Positions 1 through 13,371 of a stretch of DNA of 64,000 nt are shown here, one piece after another. Source of the DNA: Labia minor. Its lineage: Eukaryota > Arthropoda > Insecta > Dermaptera > Spongiphoridae. Position 1 is the stretch's first letter. Each line of letters starts with the position of its first letter. The position numbers were made by a program, and so were the translations under genes. The notes under the pieces are model-generated. The model did not search any database and was not told where the DNA came from. It saw only the letters and a program-made list of their open reading frames with translations. The stretch is taken from the NCBI GenBank assembly GCA_963082975.1, contig OY720350.1, positions 248,001 through 312,000 of the forward strand, given 5' to 3'.

Positions 1-644
1 ATTTCTATATTGCTGTGAAATTTGTATTTATTTATCAAATATTAAATAATTTAACTTTGTTATTTGATTGGTTACAATGTAATTTAAATTATTTTTCAAA
101 CAATTTATAATAAATTTTTCAAATGCTCTGTGACGCAGGTACTATTATATAACACCATATTCATATATAACACCAAATTCTTTTCATTTGGCAATATTAG
201 CGCCATATTTGATTTTTTTATTGCTCCTTACTAAAATAAAAAAATAATATTCTATTAAATTATAATCTATCAAATGTCAAAATGTTTAAAAAAATCATAA
301 AATAAAAATAAATTAAAATGTATTTATATTATTTAAATTTATTTTATTTTTATAACAACTCTGATTAAGGTTAGAATCTTAAATAAATTATAAGAGGCAA
401 TAAGAGGTCTAATATTTATTTGATTAATTTGTGATTATAATAATTATTAAATGAAAATTATATAAATATTATTGAAATATAAACATTTTTTAACAAACTA
501 CAAACATTTTGTATTCTTTTCTTTATACATGTCAAAGGAATCTTATTTATTTTTAACTTTTTAAAAAAAACACAATAGAAAATAATCATTTTGGTGAAAT
601 AAGTAGTTAATTGACTATTATCATTTAATAGATATATATGTCAA

Positions 645-675
<31 letters not shown>

Positions 676-692
676 TAATTTTTCAAATAAAA
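1..692. other. AT-rich sequence upstream of NDUFAF7, no gene seen
   Basis: The sequence is strongly AT-rich and contains an (AT)n tract at about 651-674. No open frame, RNA gene or repeat family shared with the rest of the window was recognised. The NDUFAF7 promoter should lie here, but no TATA or initiator element stands out from the AT background. Confidence 0.5.
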
Positions 693-1863
693 ATGTTTTT
701 AAATAAAATTCATTTAATTAAATCCATCAGAAAAATAATAAGTAAGTATATTTATCTAACAAGAATGTTAAATATTTCTCTATACTATTACTTTTTTCAT
801 TTTATTGTTTAAGATATAAGAACTCTTTCACTAGAATCATCGTTAATAAATAAAAATGAATCCAAGCCAAATATCTATGAGTATTTAAAAATGCGAATTA
901 AAGCAATTGGACCTATATCAATTGCAGATTATATGCGAATTGTTTTAACAAATGCAGAATCCGGTTATTATTCTGTAAAGAAAAATATTATAGGGCCTGA
1001 TGGAGATTTTACCACATCACCTGAAATATGTCAACTTTTTAGTGAGGTAATTCATTTAATGGTAATAAAAAATTAAATAATTTTAATTTACTCTCAGGAA
1101 TACATGTTGGTTATAATAATATAATTAGCATCCATCAATTCATCAATAATACATATATTTATTTCTGCCTATTTATTATTTATAATAAAGTATAACGTAA
1201 ACAAAATATCAATTTTTGAAGAATTACTTTTAAAGTTCTTTAGAAGTTATAACATAAACACATTAAAAATATTAATTTTTCTGCCAATAATAATAAATAA
1301 ATACTTAAAATATTTTATTGAATGTGGAGTTGATATGTTTATTTTTTTAAAATTCAATTACGCTATTATCTTCAATATTTTAAAATTTATTTTTAATTTC
1401 TTTGGTTTAGATGATTGGCGTATGGATGATTCATGAATGGCATAAAATTGGATATCCAAAACCTTTGCAAATCGTTGAATTGGGCCCTGGAAATGGCACA
1501 TTAATATCTGATGTTATTAAGGTGTGATAAAATATTGAATAATTATTTATAATTTAATTAATAGTTTTATTTATATATTTTAGGTCTTTAAAGATTTAAA
1601 TATGTTAAATGATATACATATTGAATTAGTTGAAATGAATCCGAATTTATCACAGAGACAAGCAATTTTACTTGAATGTAATTCTTTTGAAGAAAATATA
1701 ACAAAAAATTTAAAAGAACCATATAGTAAAGGGTTAATTCATGAAAATGTTCCAATCAATTGGAGATCAAGATTAGAAGATGTCCCAAAGGCATTCTCTA
1801 TTGTATTGGCTAATGAATTTTTTGATGCTTTCCCTATTCATAAATTCCAGGTTTTTTTTTTTA

Positions 1864-1897
<34 letters not shown>

Positions 1898-2081
1898 CAT
1901 AATGATAAATTTTATATTTTCTTATTTAGAAAACACAAAATGGTTGGAGAGAGGTTTTAATTGATATTGATCCTAAATCAAAAACAGGTGAAGAAAAATT
2001 TCATATGGTTTTATCAAATGGCGAAACACCATATACAAAATTATTTATTAAGGTTAATATATTATATTATATTATTATTAA

Positions 2082-2121
<40 letters not shown>

Positions 2122-2992
2122 TTTTTATTAAATTTTACTGTCATTTGTAGATAGTCATAATCTTTATATCTATAAAAATGAATGTATAAATGAATTTAAT
2201 AGTCTAATCTAATGACGGTTTCTATTAGGCACATCATTAATTAGTTAAAATTAAATTAGACATTAGAGGAACATCTCCATTTCCAATGAGAGAATTTTTT
2301 TATAAAATTATTTTCTAATTTTTTCAGCCTAATGAAAAGAGAGAAACATTTGAAGTGAGTCCAGAGGCAGGAGCTCTAATAGAACAATTAAGTGTTCGTT
2401 TGGAGGAGGATGGTGGTTTTGCTTTGATTATTGATTATGGACATGATGGCACGAAAACAGATACATTTCGGGTATATAGAAAAAAAATATTTGTTATGTA
2501 TTTTTTATAATCAATTAAAAAAAGCCTTGATTTATGATTTTTATTTACAGGCATTTCGTAATCATAAGTTACATGATCCGCTTACCGACCCCGGTGAAGC
2601 TGATTTAACAGCAGATGTCGATTTTGCATTTTTTCGTGAGATTGCACAAAAGAGAATGTTAACGTATGGACCAATAACACAACGAGAATTTTTATTCAAT
2701 GTCGGAATTCAACAACGCTTAGAGGTAAAAAAACAAAGAATACCTATTTCATTACCGTTTTTTTTTTAAATTAATAATTAATATGTTTTTTTATTTTTTT
2801 TTTAAATAGATTATTCAAAATAAATCTTCAAACATAAACAATAATACTAATTTAGAAGAAGCATTTAAAATGATAACCGATAACGATAAAATGGGTGGCG
2901 CATTTCATTTTTTTGCTTTATTCCCAGAAGTATTAAAAGATCATTTATTAAAATTCCCCCCCGCAGGATTTTCACCATTTCAGGAAAAATAA
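693..2992 (+). CDS. NDUFAF7: NDUFAF7/MidA-family protein arginine methyltransferase (mitochondrial complex I assembly), 8 exons
   Basis: This is a SAM-dependent class I methyltransferase. The family member NDUFAF7 dimethylates an arginine of the complex I subunit NDUFS2 in the mitochondrial matrix, an early step of complex I assembly. Exons, all GT...AG and in phase: 693-741, 814-1046, 1411-1521, 1584-1850, 1930-2052, 2328-2471, 2551-2724, 2810-2992 (TAA). They give 427 aa, close to the roughly 440 aa of animal homologues. Seen in order: a short basic, hydrophobic N-terminus with no acidic residue in the first 16 (mitochondrial presequence-like); GPISIADYM (about 49-57); GDFTTSPE (80-87); the SAM-binding motif ELGPGNGTL (117-125); NEFFDAFPIHKFQ (208-220); LIIDYG; HDPLTDPGEADLTADVDF (317-334); and a C-terminal MGGAFHFFALFP. 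The start was chosen because exon 1 joins in phase (1+2 nt) and supplies a targeting-like leader. Without it the first ATG would be at 891 and the leader would be lost. The family assignment is firm; exon 1 is the least certain part. The 3' end faces GCC1, 872 bp away stop to stop. Confidence 0.93.
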
Positions 2993-3073
2993 AAAAAAAT
3001 AAATAACAAATTTATATTAAATGTTAAATTATTATATTTACATATATATAATGTCTATATAATATATATATTA

Positions 3074-3079
3074 AATAAA
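3074..3079 (+). terminator. candidate NDUFAF7 poly(A) signal AATAAA
   Basis: AATAAA lies 82 nt after the NDUFAF7 stop codon. An earlier AATAAA at 2998-3003 is only 6 nt past the stop and is probably too close. In DNA this AT-rich the hexamer is common, so the call rests mainly on position. Confidence 0.35.
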
Positions 3080-3813
3080 CAACTTGGTCCCAATGTGAAT
3101 TACAAAGAAAAAAAAACTGTTTTGTTTTGTTGAAGATTATTTAACTTTTAATTTTTACGATTGTTTAATTTATATATTATATATTGAAAATAAATATAAT
3201 ATACATGTATATACATAAATATGTTATTTTTTCATAGGAAAAAAGTTATGGATACAAATTGGTATGTATTTATTCTATTTTATTTTAATAAAGTAAAAAC
3301 AGATCATTCAATATTATTTTATATATTTTTTATTGTAATGTAAAAATAAAAGAAAAGGCACATTTTTAAATATATTTAAAAAGAACTTTCATTTAAATAA
3401 AGAATTTTAATTATAATATATAGTGGATTAAAAATTTGATATATAGAATCAAAATTTATTTCCCTTCATTCAAAAATAAAAATAGATAGAAAGATAAAAA
3501 TAAAAAATTTAAAAACTACGGACATGTTCTTTTAAATATGTAATGAAAATAATAAATTAAATTTCAATTTTTAAAAAGAATTTCGAAAAGATTATATGCA
3601 AAGTTAATATAAAAAAAAGAATGTGAATGTTTTTTATCTATTGAAATTAATAATATATATATCAATAAATTATTAATAAATGTTGTGAATGGTCATCTTT
3701 TGAAACTTAGAAATATTTCAATTATACAGGTAAAAACTAATAATTTTCGTTCAAGATGAACTTTTATTTAATCTAATAATTTTAATAAATAATTATTTAG
3801 GAACTAAAATGAA
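3080..3813. other. convergent intergenic spacer, no gene seen
   Basis: AT-rich spacer between the convergent 3' ends of NDUFAF7 and GCC1. No open frame, repeat copy or RNA gene was recognised. Confidence 0.5.
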
Positions 3814-3819
3814 TTTATT
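3814..3819 (-). terminator. candidate GCC1 poly(A) signal AATAAA
   Basis: TTTATT on the plus strand reads AATAAA on the minus strand, about 46 nt after the GCC1 stop codon. The position suits a polyadenylation signal. The AT-rich background limits confidence. Confidence 0.35.
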
Positions 3820-3864
3820 TCATTTAAATCGATTAAATATTTATATATACATATAAAATAACGA

Positions 3865-6800
3865 TTATGTTCCAATTGAATTTGTTATAACAAGTCTTTC
3901 CAGTTCATCGTCACTAAAACGGAGGACAGCAGCAATTGCATTTAACATATGTCGTCGACGATCATCGTTCTTTGATGACAGGTAGGAGACAAATACATTT
4001 TTCAAATATTCAAGATTAGCTGATTCACGTGATTGACAACGTTCTAGCCTATATTTATACATATAAATAAATAAACGATTTATGATATTATATATTATTT
4101 ATTTATATAAATGTTTAATACATTTTTTTAATAGAAAAATTATATTACCTGGCGACTTCCTCTGTAAGATTTTTCAATTCTCTTTTATGACGTTCCTCTT
4201 GTGTCGCTGCCTCTCTTTTAACTTCTCGTAACTGCCCTTCTAAACGTAAACGTGCTCTTCTCGCCTGCCCTAATTCTACATCTTTGCGAGCCAATTCATG
4301 TGCGTAATGCAACATATGTGGATTTGATTCTGTTGAGGGGAGGCTCTCTCCTGTCAACGAGATTATTGGAGGAATTACAGAATCCTGAAATAAATTAATG
4401 AATCATTTATTTTAATACGAGGGAGGGGAGGGGAGGGGTGGCCAAGAACTTTCGAGTTCCGTAGGGCCACAGAGATAGATAGATAAAAATAAAAAAATGC
4501 AAACCTGAGTGAAATTGTCATCGGTTGTCAATTCACATTTATTATTTTTATTATGTCCAGGCACAAACATAGCAAATGCAGATTTTAATGTTGTAATCTC
4601 TTGTTCTTTTTCTTCGAGTAAACGTAAAGAACGTTCTCTTTGTGAATGCACCTGCTGATCCAATTCAGCAACACGAGATCTCCATTCCGCCTCTGCCGCA
4701 CGTAAACGTTCATTCAATTTAGCTCGTTCTGCTTTTAATAACTGATCAACAAAACAGCAAATTTACATTAAATATAATATAATATTACATAAAAAAATAG
4801 GAATCATACTCTGATATATCTATGACGTACATTATGTTGTTCATTTAAACGTGAACGGGCCTCATTTTGACATTCTTCTAATTGTGAGCAAAGTGTACGA
4901 TTGCGTGTTTGAAAACGTGAAATTTGTTCACGAAGTTGTGCGGTTTCAACAGAGGCATCTTCTTGTCTTCAATTAAAAAATAAAATTTAAAAAATTAAAT
5001 AAATTAACACCCATTAAAAAATTATAAAATTTGAAATATTTCCCAAAATGTAAAAAATATAGATTAATTATCAGATAAAATAATAAGAAAAACAAAGTTG
5101 AAACATTTTTAAACTTTATATAAAATACATATAAAAAATATCTGCTCCAAGAACCAGGAATAAAAAAACTAACATATTTCTTCAAAAATTAATTATATTA
5201 TAAATTATCATATTATCTGTTATAAACTTACACTTACCTGTTATTTTGATTGAAATTGGAACGATATTGTTTTTTATACAATTCAAATTCTCTTTCTAAT
5301 TTATCGTATGCCTCTTGGCATGAGGCATGCGATTCTTTTGGCCGAACATAAAGGCCCTCTCCATTTAAAATGGCTATGAAAAAAAAGAATTATTTTTGTC
5401 TTTTAGAAAACCAATTTATATTTTAATATAAATTAAAACAAATGTTTCTGAGACTTTAAATCAAGCCAGCAAAGTTTCCTAAAGATTTTTTCAAACTCTA
5501 CAATAAAATATTAAATATATTATTTTTATATTATGCCCTAAGTTATATATATACTAAAATAAATGTTATATGGGAAGGGAGCCAGGCCCCCTCGGAATGA
5601 AAAAAATAAAGGAAACAGCTCTATTCTGAATAATTTAATACGTAAAACAATAAAATTTAATTTCTAATGTTTTATAAATTAAATAAAATCAAATATAAAT
5701 ATTATAAATAAAAAAATTTCAAAGGTAAAATAAAAATAAAAAAAAAGGAATCTGGATTTTGTATTGTTTCCACACACACACACACACACAAAAAAATACT
5801 TTTTTGACGACTATAAAGCTTTGATTTTTTATTTTCAAAAGAATTTTTTTGAATGACCACAAATTTTCAACAATATATTTGAAAATTGTCAAAAATAGAA
5901 TATGTTATTTACTTCCTTTTTAACAAAATATAAAAAAATAACTCTTTAATCAATTTAAATGATTCTATTTTTGTAATTTTCATAATATTGATTATTTGAA
6001 GATTTCCAATTAATTAATCTGAACAAATATAAAAATAATATTCCTTTTTCTCGTTTAAGCATAAATTTAAAAAATATTTAAAAAAATTTAATAGAAATAG
6101 ATTAAGATTTAGAATGTTTGTTGACATACTATTTTGCTCAAATCTCTCTCTTCCTCTCTCTTTAAACATTTTTATAAAACAGTAATATTATTCTTTTTTG
6201 GCTGAAATCATCCGTAGATCCTCATAAATAAAGTATATATAAATGAAATTAATAATTTACCAAAAATATCTAGTGGATTATTTGCACGTTCATTGATTGT
6301 AATCAAACGCTCTTTAAGTGATAAAATTCGCTCAATTAATGTTTCAACATCTTGTTCTTGTGGTAAATTTTCTGTTGATTCTCGATCCATTTGAGACAAT
6401 TTTTCCTAAATATATATTTATAAATGCATATTTATTAAATTATTTATTAAAGAATGTTTATTTATTTTTACTTTGAGTTTAAATATTGCTTGTTGATCTT
6501 GATGGCGTAATCTATCATAATCGCCAACGGTTTTGCTCAATTCAGCTAAACGTGCCTCTAAACTGGCCACACGTTTTTCATGTGCAGCGGCAAGACGATG
6601 AGCTCGAGTTTCGATCTCTGATTGACGACGTTTCTCCTTTTAAAAAAAAATAATTTTTTTTTCACTTAAAAAATTTACAACAAATTTGTAAATAAATAAT
6701 ACCTATATACTATAAAATAAAAAAATTGTTTTATTAATTAAAATATTTCAAATCAAAAATTTATTATTTATTTGTTTATAATTAATTAAACGAAGGAAAT

Positions 6801-9800
6801 ATTTTATTATAATATAAAATATATATAATCGTATAAAATATAATAACTTTAGTTAAATTTTGCCTAAATGTATTTGTTAATTAATCAATTATTAAGTTTA
6901 GATTTATTATTATTATTATTATTATTAATTTGTAATTATCTAAAATATATTAATATAGAAAATAAGGAAAATAACTCACTTCTTGAATTGCAGCTTCATG
7001 TTGATTTTTTAATCGAGTCATTTCTTGTTGAAGTTCAGCAAATAAAATGGCTGATGTTGTTTCTTGTGCTAATTCGCATAACGATTTTGTATCTTCATTT
7101 GGATCGCCTTCAGACGATTCAATTTCTGCTAAACGTAATTCTAGACTTTCACGTGAACGACGCTCATCCGATAAAAGTTTTTGTAATTTCCTTTATTTAA
7201 AAACCATATAACATATATACGAGAGTAATAAAAAAAATTCTTAATAACTAATTATTGATTTCTTATAAAAATTTAAAGTCTAGCCTTAAGAACGTTCTTT
7301 TTCTAGGTAAAATTATAGTACTAGTTCTACATCAGCTTAATACAGTATCCACTAATTTTCCAATTTATGAGCGAGAGATCACATTGTAAGTTCTCTGCTA
7401 TTCGAAAACTTACTATGTGTGACTTAATGTTGAAAGTTTACTAGTTATTTTGTGAAGAAAATTAAGTTTCTCGTTCATTTTGCATTTTACATTTAGATAG
7501 AATTTCTTTTGTAGGATAAATATTCAAAATTTCACATTATGAATTTTATTTCTATAACATTTCATAAAATAATCAATAACAAGTGTATTTGGTCAATGAC
7601 TCAGTTCGAGCAATTAGATGTGCAAGAATTTCATTTATTTTTATATTAATTCAAGGGGTAAATGATTTTGTAAATTTTTTTATCATTTCTTTCTGAACTT
7701 GTAATACTTAACACTTCAACCCAAATGAAAAAAAAAATAAAAAAAAAAAACTTTTAACATTTTAACAAACGCTAATTTTCATGTTAATTATGGCTAAGTA
7801 ATTGGTACCTATTTGACTATCTAAAAATTACAGTCAGAAGAATTAAAAATATACCAATGAATAGTTTAGTAATTAAAAATTTATTATATAAATTACTTCC
7901 TTAATGTATTTAAGGTCAACCAGATGATTCAGATTTTTCTTATTTTCCGAAATCAATATTAGCGAAATTCTAGCTCTTAACTTATATTGGATTAAACAAC
8001 ACTTAAATTGTATTGCTCTTATTATTTTGGATAGGGACAACGCATTAGAATTCACTTACTTAATTGGAGACAAAAGGGATTTTGTTGTCATAATTTTATA
8101 CACAATATTAAACACAGGAGCTAACTCAAAAAAATGCAAATTTTGAGGTGTACCACTATTCTACAATAATATAAAATGCAAAATGAATAAATAATAAATA
8201 AATAAATATTTATATTAATTTTTTTTTATTAGTATTAAATGTAGTTATGTGAAAACATATGAATTAAAGTTTTCAAAAATTTTCTATAAAATTAAATACT
8301 ATTATAATAATACTATAATATTATGACATAAGAAGCTAAATAATTGATAATAATATTATATTAGTGTATGAATTAAAAAAATCAAAAAATACCATACTAT
8401 ACTTTTATGTGTAATAAATAAATTAATAAGAGGACAATTATACGATTCGAAAGCTAAGTTTAATTAAACAATTATGAGTAAACTTTTTAAAATAAAATAT
8501 AATACAATTGATTACAGTTTACTATTTACCTAAAATTTATTAAAAAATTAAATAATACATAATAAATATTCTCAATTAATAATATATTTAAATCCTTTTT
8601 CCAACTTAATTAAATTAATAATATTAAATAACTAAAAGAAAAATATGTAAATAAAACGTGTTAATAGAATCCATTGTGATGATCATATTATTATTGTTTT
8701 TATCATAAAAATATAAAACAAAATGAAATAAATAATTTACTTAATCATTGCTGCATGATCCAATTGCTCTTTATCTCTCTCATGACGTTCAATAATTAAT
8801 TTTGATTTCATGTCCTCTAATTCTAGTCCATGAGTACGTTTTATCTCTTGAAAACGTTCCTCTTGTTCTTTTATTTTACGTTCTCTCTAAATAAAATAGG
8901 TAAAAATTAAAATCTTTATTTTTAATTGCATTCACAATTAATAAAATTTAATTTGTGATATGAAGTTGTTGTGAGACTAAGTTAAACAAAAAATAAATTT
9001 TACCTGTTCTATGTCTGTACGTAATTGGCGTTTATCCGCTTGAAAACCAGCCTCCATTCGTGATTTTTCGGCTGATAATGTTGCTAATGAATTCATTAAT
9101 GTATTAATTTGCATTTTAAGATGCGTATACGATTCTTTCTCCTTTAGAAATCAAAATATAAAATTTATCAAGTTTAGAAATTTCTCTATATAATTAATTA
9201 ATGATTTAAGAATTTATATCAAATTCTAATAATTGATACAATGAAAATGTATTAAAAAAAAAAAAACACTCTCCCTAATTAATTGATTATAATTATAAAA
9301 ATACAATATTGAATATATCCATTTTCTTTTTTTCCTATATATATGGCTTATATGTGAACTGATCAAGTCAGACCACACTACTAATCGCCGTGTCAATTAT
9401 AAGTAAAAGTGAGAAAAGTCACTTCTGATTGTCAATTATGAAAAAAAAATATAAAATTGGTGGTAGTAGGTTTTAGCTGTGGCGTTTTTAATTGTCGAGA
9501 AATGTTTAATAAATCTATTTCATGTTGTGTAGCACAGAATAATTGTTATCAAAGAGAATTTGACCTAATCGTATCAAAATAAATCGATAAGCTTAAAATA
9601 TAAATTACTAGAAGGAGCATCATTATTCATGGCGGAATATTATGTTATTATAAACAAGAAAGCATTCTGAAAATTAAATAAATCATTTATACTTCTATTT
9701 CTAACGGACTCATTCAAACTTGCTTTATGTCCTGTTGAAAATATATGGTAGTCTTAGGTTCATGGAATAGGAGGCATAGTTTATAAGACTTTTATTACAC

Positions 9801-10702
9801 CAGAAAAAATGTTTTAACAAAAAATAAAAATTTGCAATTACCTAGTTATTGACAGTTTTTTCTAGGACTTAATACTTTAAGTTCCAAACTTGGATACAAT
9901 GCATTTCTAATAATCAAAGGTTTTAATGTAAGAAATTATTTTGTTATTCTTAATAGCCGTCAATAATTTTAATGGTAAGTAACCAGTCATTATGCCAGCC
10001 AGCATACCAAAAATATATTCGACTTGTATAAAAGGGAATTTTAAATTTGATTAACCAATTGTCATACACTCTGGTGCCGTTGCCCCATATAAAAAATATA
10101 TAAAATCTTTATATCAATTTTGTTAAAATTAAAAAGAGAATTATGATTGAATGGATTTCTGTTTCTTTCCAAAGTGTTAAAAATAGAGAAAAAAACTTAA
10201 GATTATATTTAACATACATAAAAAAACAACAAATAAATAATCTATTGAATTAATTAAAAATGTATCAATTATAATTCATTTACAGCTTGTATGATTAATT
10301 CAATAATATTTGTTGATTTTGTTAATATTTATAATAATATTTTTATTTAAATATTAAAAAAATAACCTTTAGGTCATTATTCTCATATTGATTAATATTA
10401 ATATTTGTGTCACAATCCTTTTCGGATATCTCTGATAAATAATTCGTTGTTGTATTATTTGGCGTTTCATCATTTATTGTAATTGCTTTGAAACTCAATT
10501 CTAATGCCTCTTTCTCCTTAACTAAACCTTTATATGCTGTGACAATATCTAAAAAATAAAGTAACATATTGTATTATTATTATTTTTTTTTTATATTATT
10601 TGAAATTTAATGTATACCTGAAAGTCTTGATTTATATCTTAATAAATCTTCTTTTTGTTTATTGACAATAGCTACAAGTTCTTTTTTACTTGCTTGTTCC
10701 AT
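3865..10702 (-). CDS. GCC1: GRIP and coiled-coil domain-containing protein 1 (GCC88 golgin), 12 exons
   Basis: A trans-Golgi golgin: a long coiled-coil tether anchored through its C-terminal GRIP domain, which in this family binds the GTPase Arl1. Exons in transcript order: 10702-10618, 10548-10367, 9141-9004, 8886-8741, 7190-6980, 6636-6472, 6405-6261, 5373-5238, 4966-4831, 4741-4505, 4384-4149, 4048-3865. All junctions agree in phase and give 666 aa (human GCC1 is about 775). Seen: the N-terminal SKKELVAIVNKQKEDLLRY, then DIVTAYKGLVKEKEALE, which closely resembles the GCC1 N-terminus; charged heptad-rich coiled coil through most of the protein; blocks such as EKSRMEA and DQQAIFKLK in GCC1 order; the pre-GRIP block HYAHELARKDVEL; and the GRIP core NLEYLKNVF at about 617-625, including the conserved Tyr620. 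The ATG at 10702 is the only in-frame start before the conserved N-terminus. Introns 2 (1.2 kb) and 4 (1.55 kb) are longest. The donor at 10366 (GTTATT) is weak. A LINE tail lies antisense in intron 10. Confidence 0.92.
4430..4486 (+). mobile_element. LINE 3'-tail fragment in GCC1 intron 10
   Basis: About 55 bp carry GGCCAAGAACTTTCGAGT, then a GATA-repeat tail. The same 3' end is seen in the LINE fragments at 12.2 kb and 47.9 kb. It is GC-rich against a very AT-rich intron and is antisense to GCC1. This is a heavily 5'-truncated LINE insertion. Confidence 0.7.
5771..5790. repeat. (CA)10 microsatellite in GCC1 intron 7
   Basis: Ten perfect CA units followed by an A run, within the intron between the exons ending at 6261 and starting at 5373. 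Confidence 0.9.
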
Positions 10703-11030
10703 TTTTATTATATTAACATTCTTAATTAAAATTTAAAAATTTCATTGGGATAAAAAAACTAATTGACAGCTACTAAACATATTATAAAAATAAAAATATA
10801 TATATCACAGTACATATATAAAAATGACATATGACAAACGTTTTATAATACCTATAATGCGATCTCTTGTAGAAAAGTACAACTTATCATAGCGGCAAAT
10901 TTTAAAGTAAAAATAAAATAAATTATTTCAAGTAAAATTAAAATATAATTTTGAATATTTTGAATCGTTGTTTCTTACTGTTATATTGTTTTTATTTATG
11001 TTTTACATGAATGGGATATATATTAATAGA
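10703..11030. other. GCC1 upstream/5' region
   Basis: This should hold the GCC1 5' UTR and promoter. It is AT-rich, and no core-promoter motif can be told from background. Confidence 0.35.
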
Positions 11031-11240
11031 CAGGTGGCTCTGACCCCTGTACCCCCAAAGTGATAGATTGTATTTGGATGAAAGAATGTATCTAAAAGTC
11101 TTTCATTCATTTTATTAATATCAGTATATTAAAACATTCATTTCTTGTTGTGTTCTTATTTAAAATATATTTTAATTTAATCAGTAAATTAATTATATAT
11201 TATTATTGTATATGTTATAATAGAGTGTAATATTTCTTAA
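11030..11240 (-). repeat. diverged copy of the dispersed repeat seen at 12040-12220
   Basis: Begins with a GC-rich run containing TGTACCCCC and continues into an AT-rich tail that parallels 12050-12220 and 47700-47870 (shared blocks include TTCATT, CAGTAAATTAATTATATAT and ATATGTTATA). Insertions, deletions and substitutions make it clearly older than the other two copies. Its class is unknown. Confidence 0.6.
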
Positions 11241-11445
11241 TCATTTGATTTTGTTATTTTATTTTCATTGAATATTTTTAAATGTAATGAAATTCAGAAA
11301 AATCTAAAGTTAGAGACTTGAGGCATTTTATAATTAAAATTAACATATTTAACGTTATAAAATTATAGATAAACTAACATGTATATATTATATACACATT
11401 CTCATTAATAGTATTAATTTATAACCCAGCCAGAATAGTCACGAT

Positions 11446-12662
11446 ATTTTATTTAAAAAAATCTCTTGAAATTCTTCTCAAGATACACAACAAAATTTTA
11501 AAAATAACTCAGTGAATTTTTCATTTCAAATAGCTTATAGAAAGATTATGCTTTAAATTAGATTAAATATAAAGAGAATCATGTTTATTTGAACTTTGAG
11601 ATATGCTACAAATAATGTAAATTGTAAATTTAGAGAAAGAAGATAATTAATTTTAAATATCATAGTTATTTTACGATTAGAGTATAATGCAAAAATTTCG
11701 GTTAATTTTAAATTTTATTCAATGAATATCTATATATTTGATTCTATACAATTTAAGCCCGATATTACTTACAAAAGTTTAAATAAGCCTATTTTGATGA
11801 TGGTGACATTTATTTGTAAGGATTTGTATGAATTACAAATTTGTAAATAAAAGAAAAGACAATAAGTATTTATTTTACTTACAAATATTATGTTTTTAAA
11901 TTCAATAGAATATTTGAATTTGAGTTAAAATACGTGCTGTAATTAACTATATTTATGACTTTCGTTGGGAAGATTTTACAAAGTTGGAGCCCCTTTTAGT
12001 TAGACATCCAACGCCTTCGGCGCTCTTCACACCTAGACGGGGGCTCCGCCCTCTGTACCCCCGAGTGGTACATAGTATTTGGTGGTTGAAAGTAGTAAAA
12101 GGTTTTCATCCATTTTGTTTCAATCAGTATATTACATAAAACATTCATTTCTTTTTAAAAATCTATTTTAATTTAATCAGTAAATTAATTATATATATTA
12201 TTATTATTGTATATGTTATATCTATCTATCTATGTGGCTCAAAGATACTCGAAAGTTCTTGGCCGCAAAAACCACATTTCTCCAAGTGTCCCTATCCTGA
12301 TCCCTTGTCCCATCTCTCTTACGTCCCTTCCTACGCGTCCTTGGTCTTCCAAGCGGACGTTTTCCAATCGGTCTCCCCACCAATATCTTTTTCCTCTCCC
12401 ATTCTAGCCACGTGCCCTGCCTATCGCAGCTTTTTCCCTTTTATAACCCTAACTATTTCTGAAGATGCATTGAGATCATGCAATTCCTAGTTATGCAGTC
12501 TCCGCCATTCCCCGGTGACCTCATCTTTCTTTGGCTCATAAATGCTTGGAAGAATCCTATTCTCAAATACTCTGAATCTAAGGGTCTAAGACCATGCCTC
12601 CCACCCATATAATACCACAGGCAAAATAATTGTTTTATATATTTTAATTTTGATTGCTTTTG
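11446..12662. repeat. 1.2-kb direct repeat, copy 1 (copy 2 at 47105-48345)
   Basis: The sequence from ATTTTATTTAAAAAAATCTC to the end of the LINE fragment is nearly identical by eye to 47105-48345 in the same orientation. Copy 1 keeps a GC-rich segment at about 12040-12060 that copy 2 lacks, and lacks short stretches of the LINE part that copy 2 keeps. The unit therefore joins an AT-rich part, a GC-rich hairpin module and a LINE tail that moved or were duplicated together. Confidence 0.8.
11985..12062 (-). repeat. GC-rich hairpin module, copy 1
   Basis: Contains CGCCTTCGGCG (4-bp stem, 3-nt loop) and a GGGGGC/GCCC stem beside GTACCCCC. Related modules occur at 47640-47705 and 58715-58780, with partial ones at 11040 and 41800. 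GC-rich hairpins shortly before a CTAA/CTAG end resemble Helitron 3' termini, but the downstream flank is also repetitive, so the element boundary is not established. Confidence 0.5.
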
Positions 12663-13110
12663 ATAATAATTTTGATGAGATAAGCCTCTTTACTGCATGA
12701 TAACAGGTGTTTCCCGATTGCAACCCCGATTTAAATTCTTCTCAAATATTATTATCCTTCGTGATTACATTCAATTTTTAAACATATTCAAATTCTACAT
12801 TTTGTATGTTAATACTCTTCCTCTTTGTTACTAATATTTTTTCTTATCACTATTAATTTCAAGCCTCCATTAATTTTTCCTCGCTATCTGTAATTGCACA
12901 ATTGCCGAATCTCCTATTATATTTAAGTCGTCTGGGTAACCTAATATTTTACAATTAATTTCCGCTTCTTACTCTTTCTTTAATACCTTCAAAACAAATT
13001 TGAAGATCAAAATTTGAAAATGTTTATCCGGATGTATTGAGTCATAATAGATATGTTTTACTAAAGTCTACAAATAATTAGTGAACAGAAATATTGAATT
13101 CGCGGTTGTT
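12216..13110 (-). mobile_element. 5'-truncated LINE: RT fragments and C-terminal domain, degenerate
   Basis: Read on the minus strand, 13110 to 12216 carries broken pieces of a non-LTR retrotransposon: an RT motif A remnant LFVDFSK (about 13070), a GLEIN-KTK-like remnant around 12850 (EINSDKK), and the conserved LINE C-terminal region (LYGSETW/NEEL/RVIK-type blocks, 12640-12430). It ends in a GATA-type microsatellite tail at about 12216-12232. Many stops and frameshifts are present. The copies at 47.9 and 58.2 kb are related, but the clade could not be settled by eye. Confidence 0.75.
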
Positions 13111-13371
13111 TTTTTTTTAATATCTTTATTAATGTTGATTGATTTGGCCTGAACCCCTAATATTTCCTCCGCCTATGGTTCGTAAGTATTGTCGTGTATG
13201 TTATAATAGAGAAATAGAGTAATTATATAATATTTCTTGATCACATTTCATTATGATATTTTATTTTCCTTGTTTGATTTTTATTGAATATTTTTAATTA
13301 TAATGAAGAAGACTAATGTATACTTAAGAAAGATGGTTAATCTTTAAACAAGAAATGAAAGGTCTTTCATT

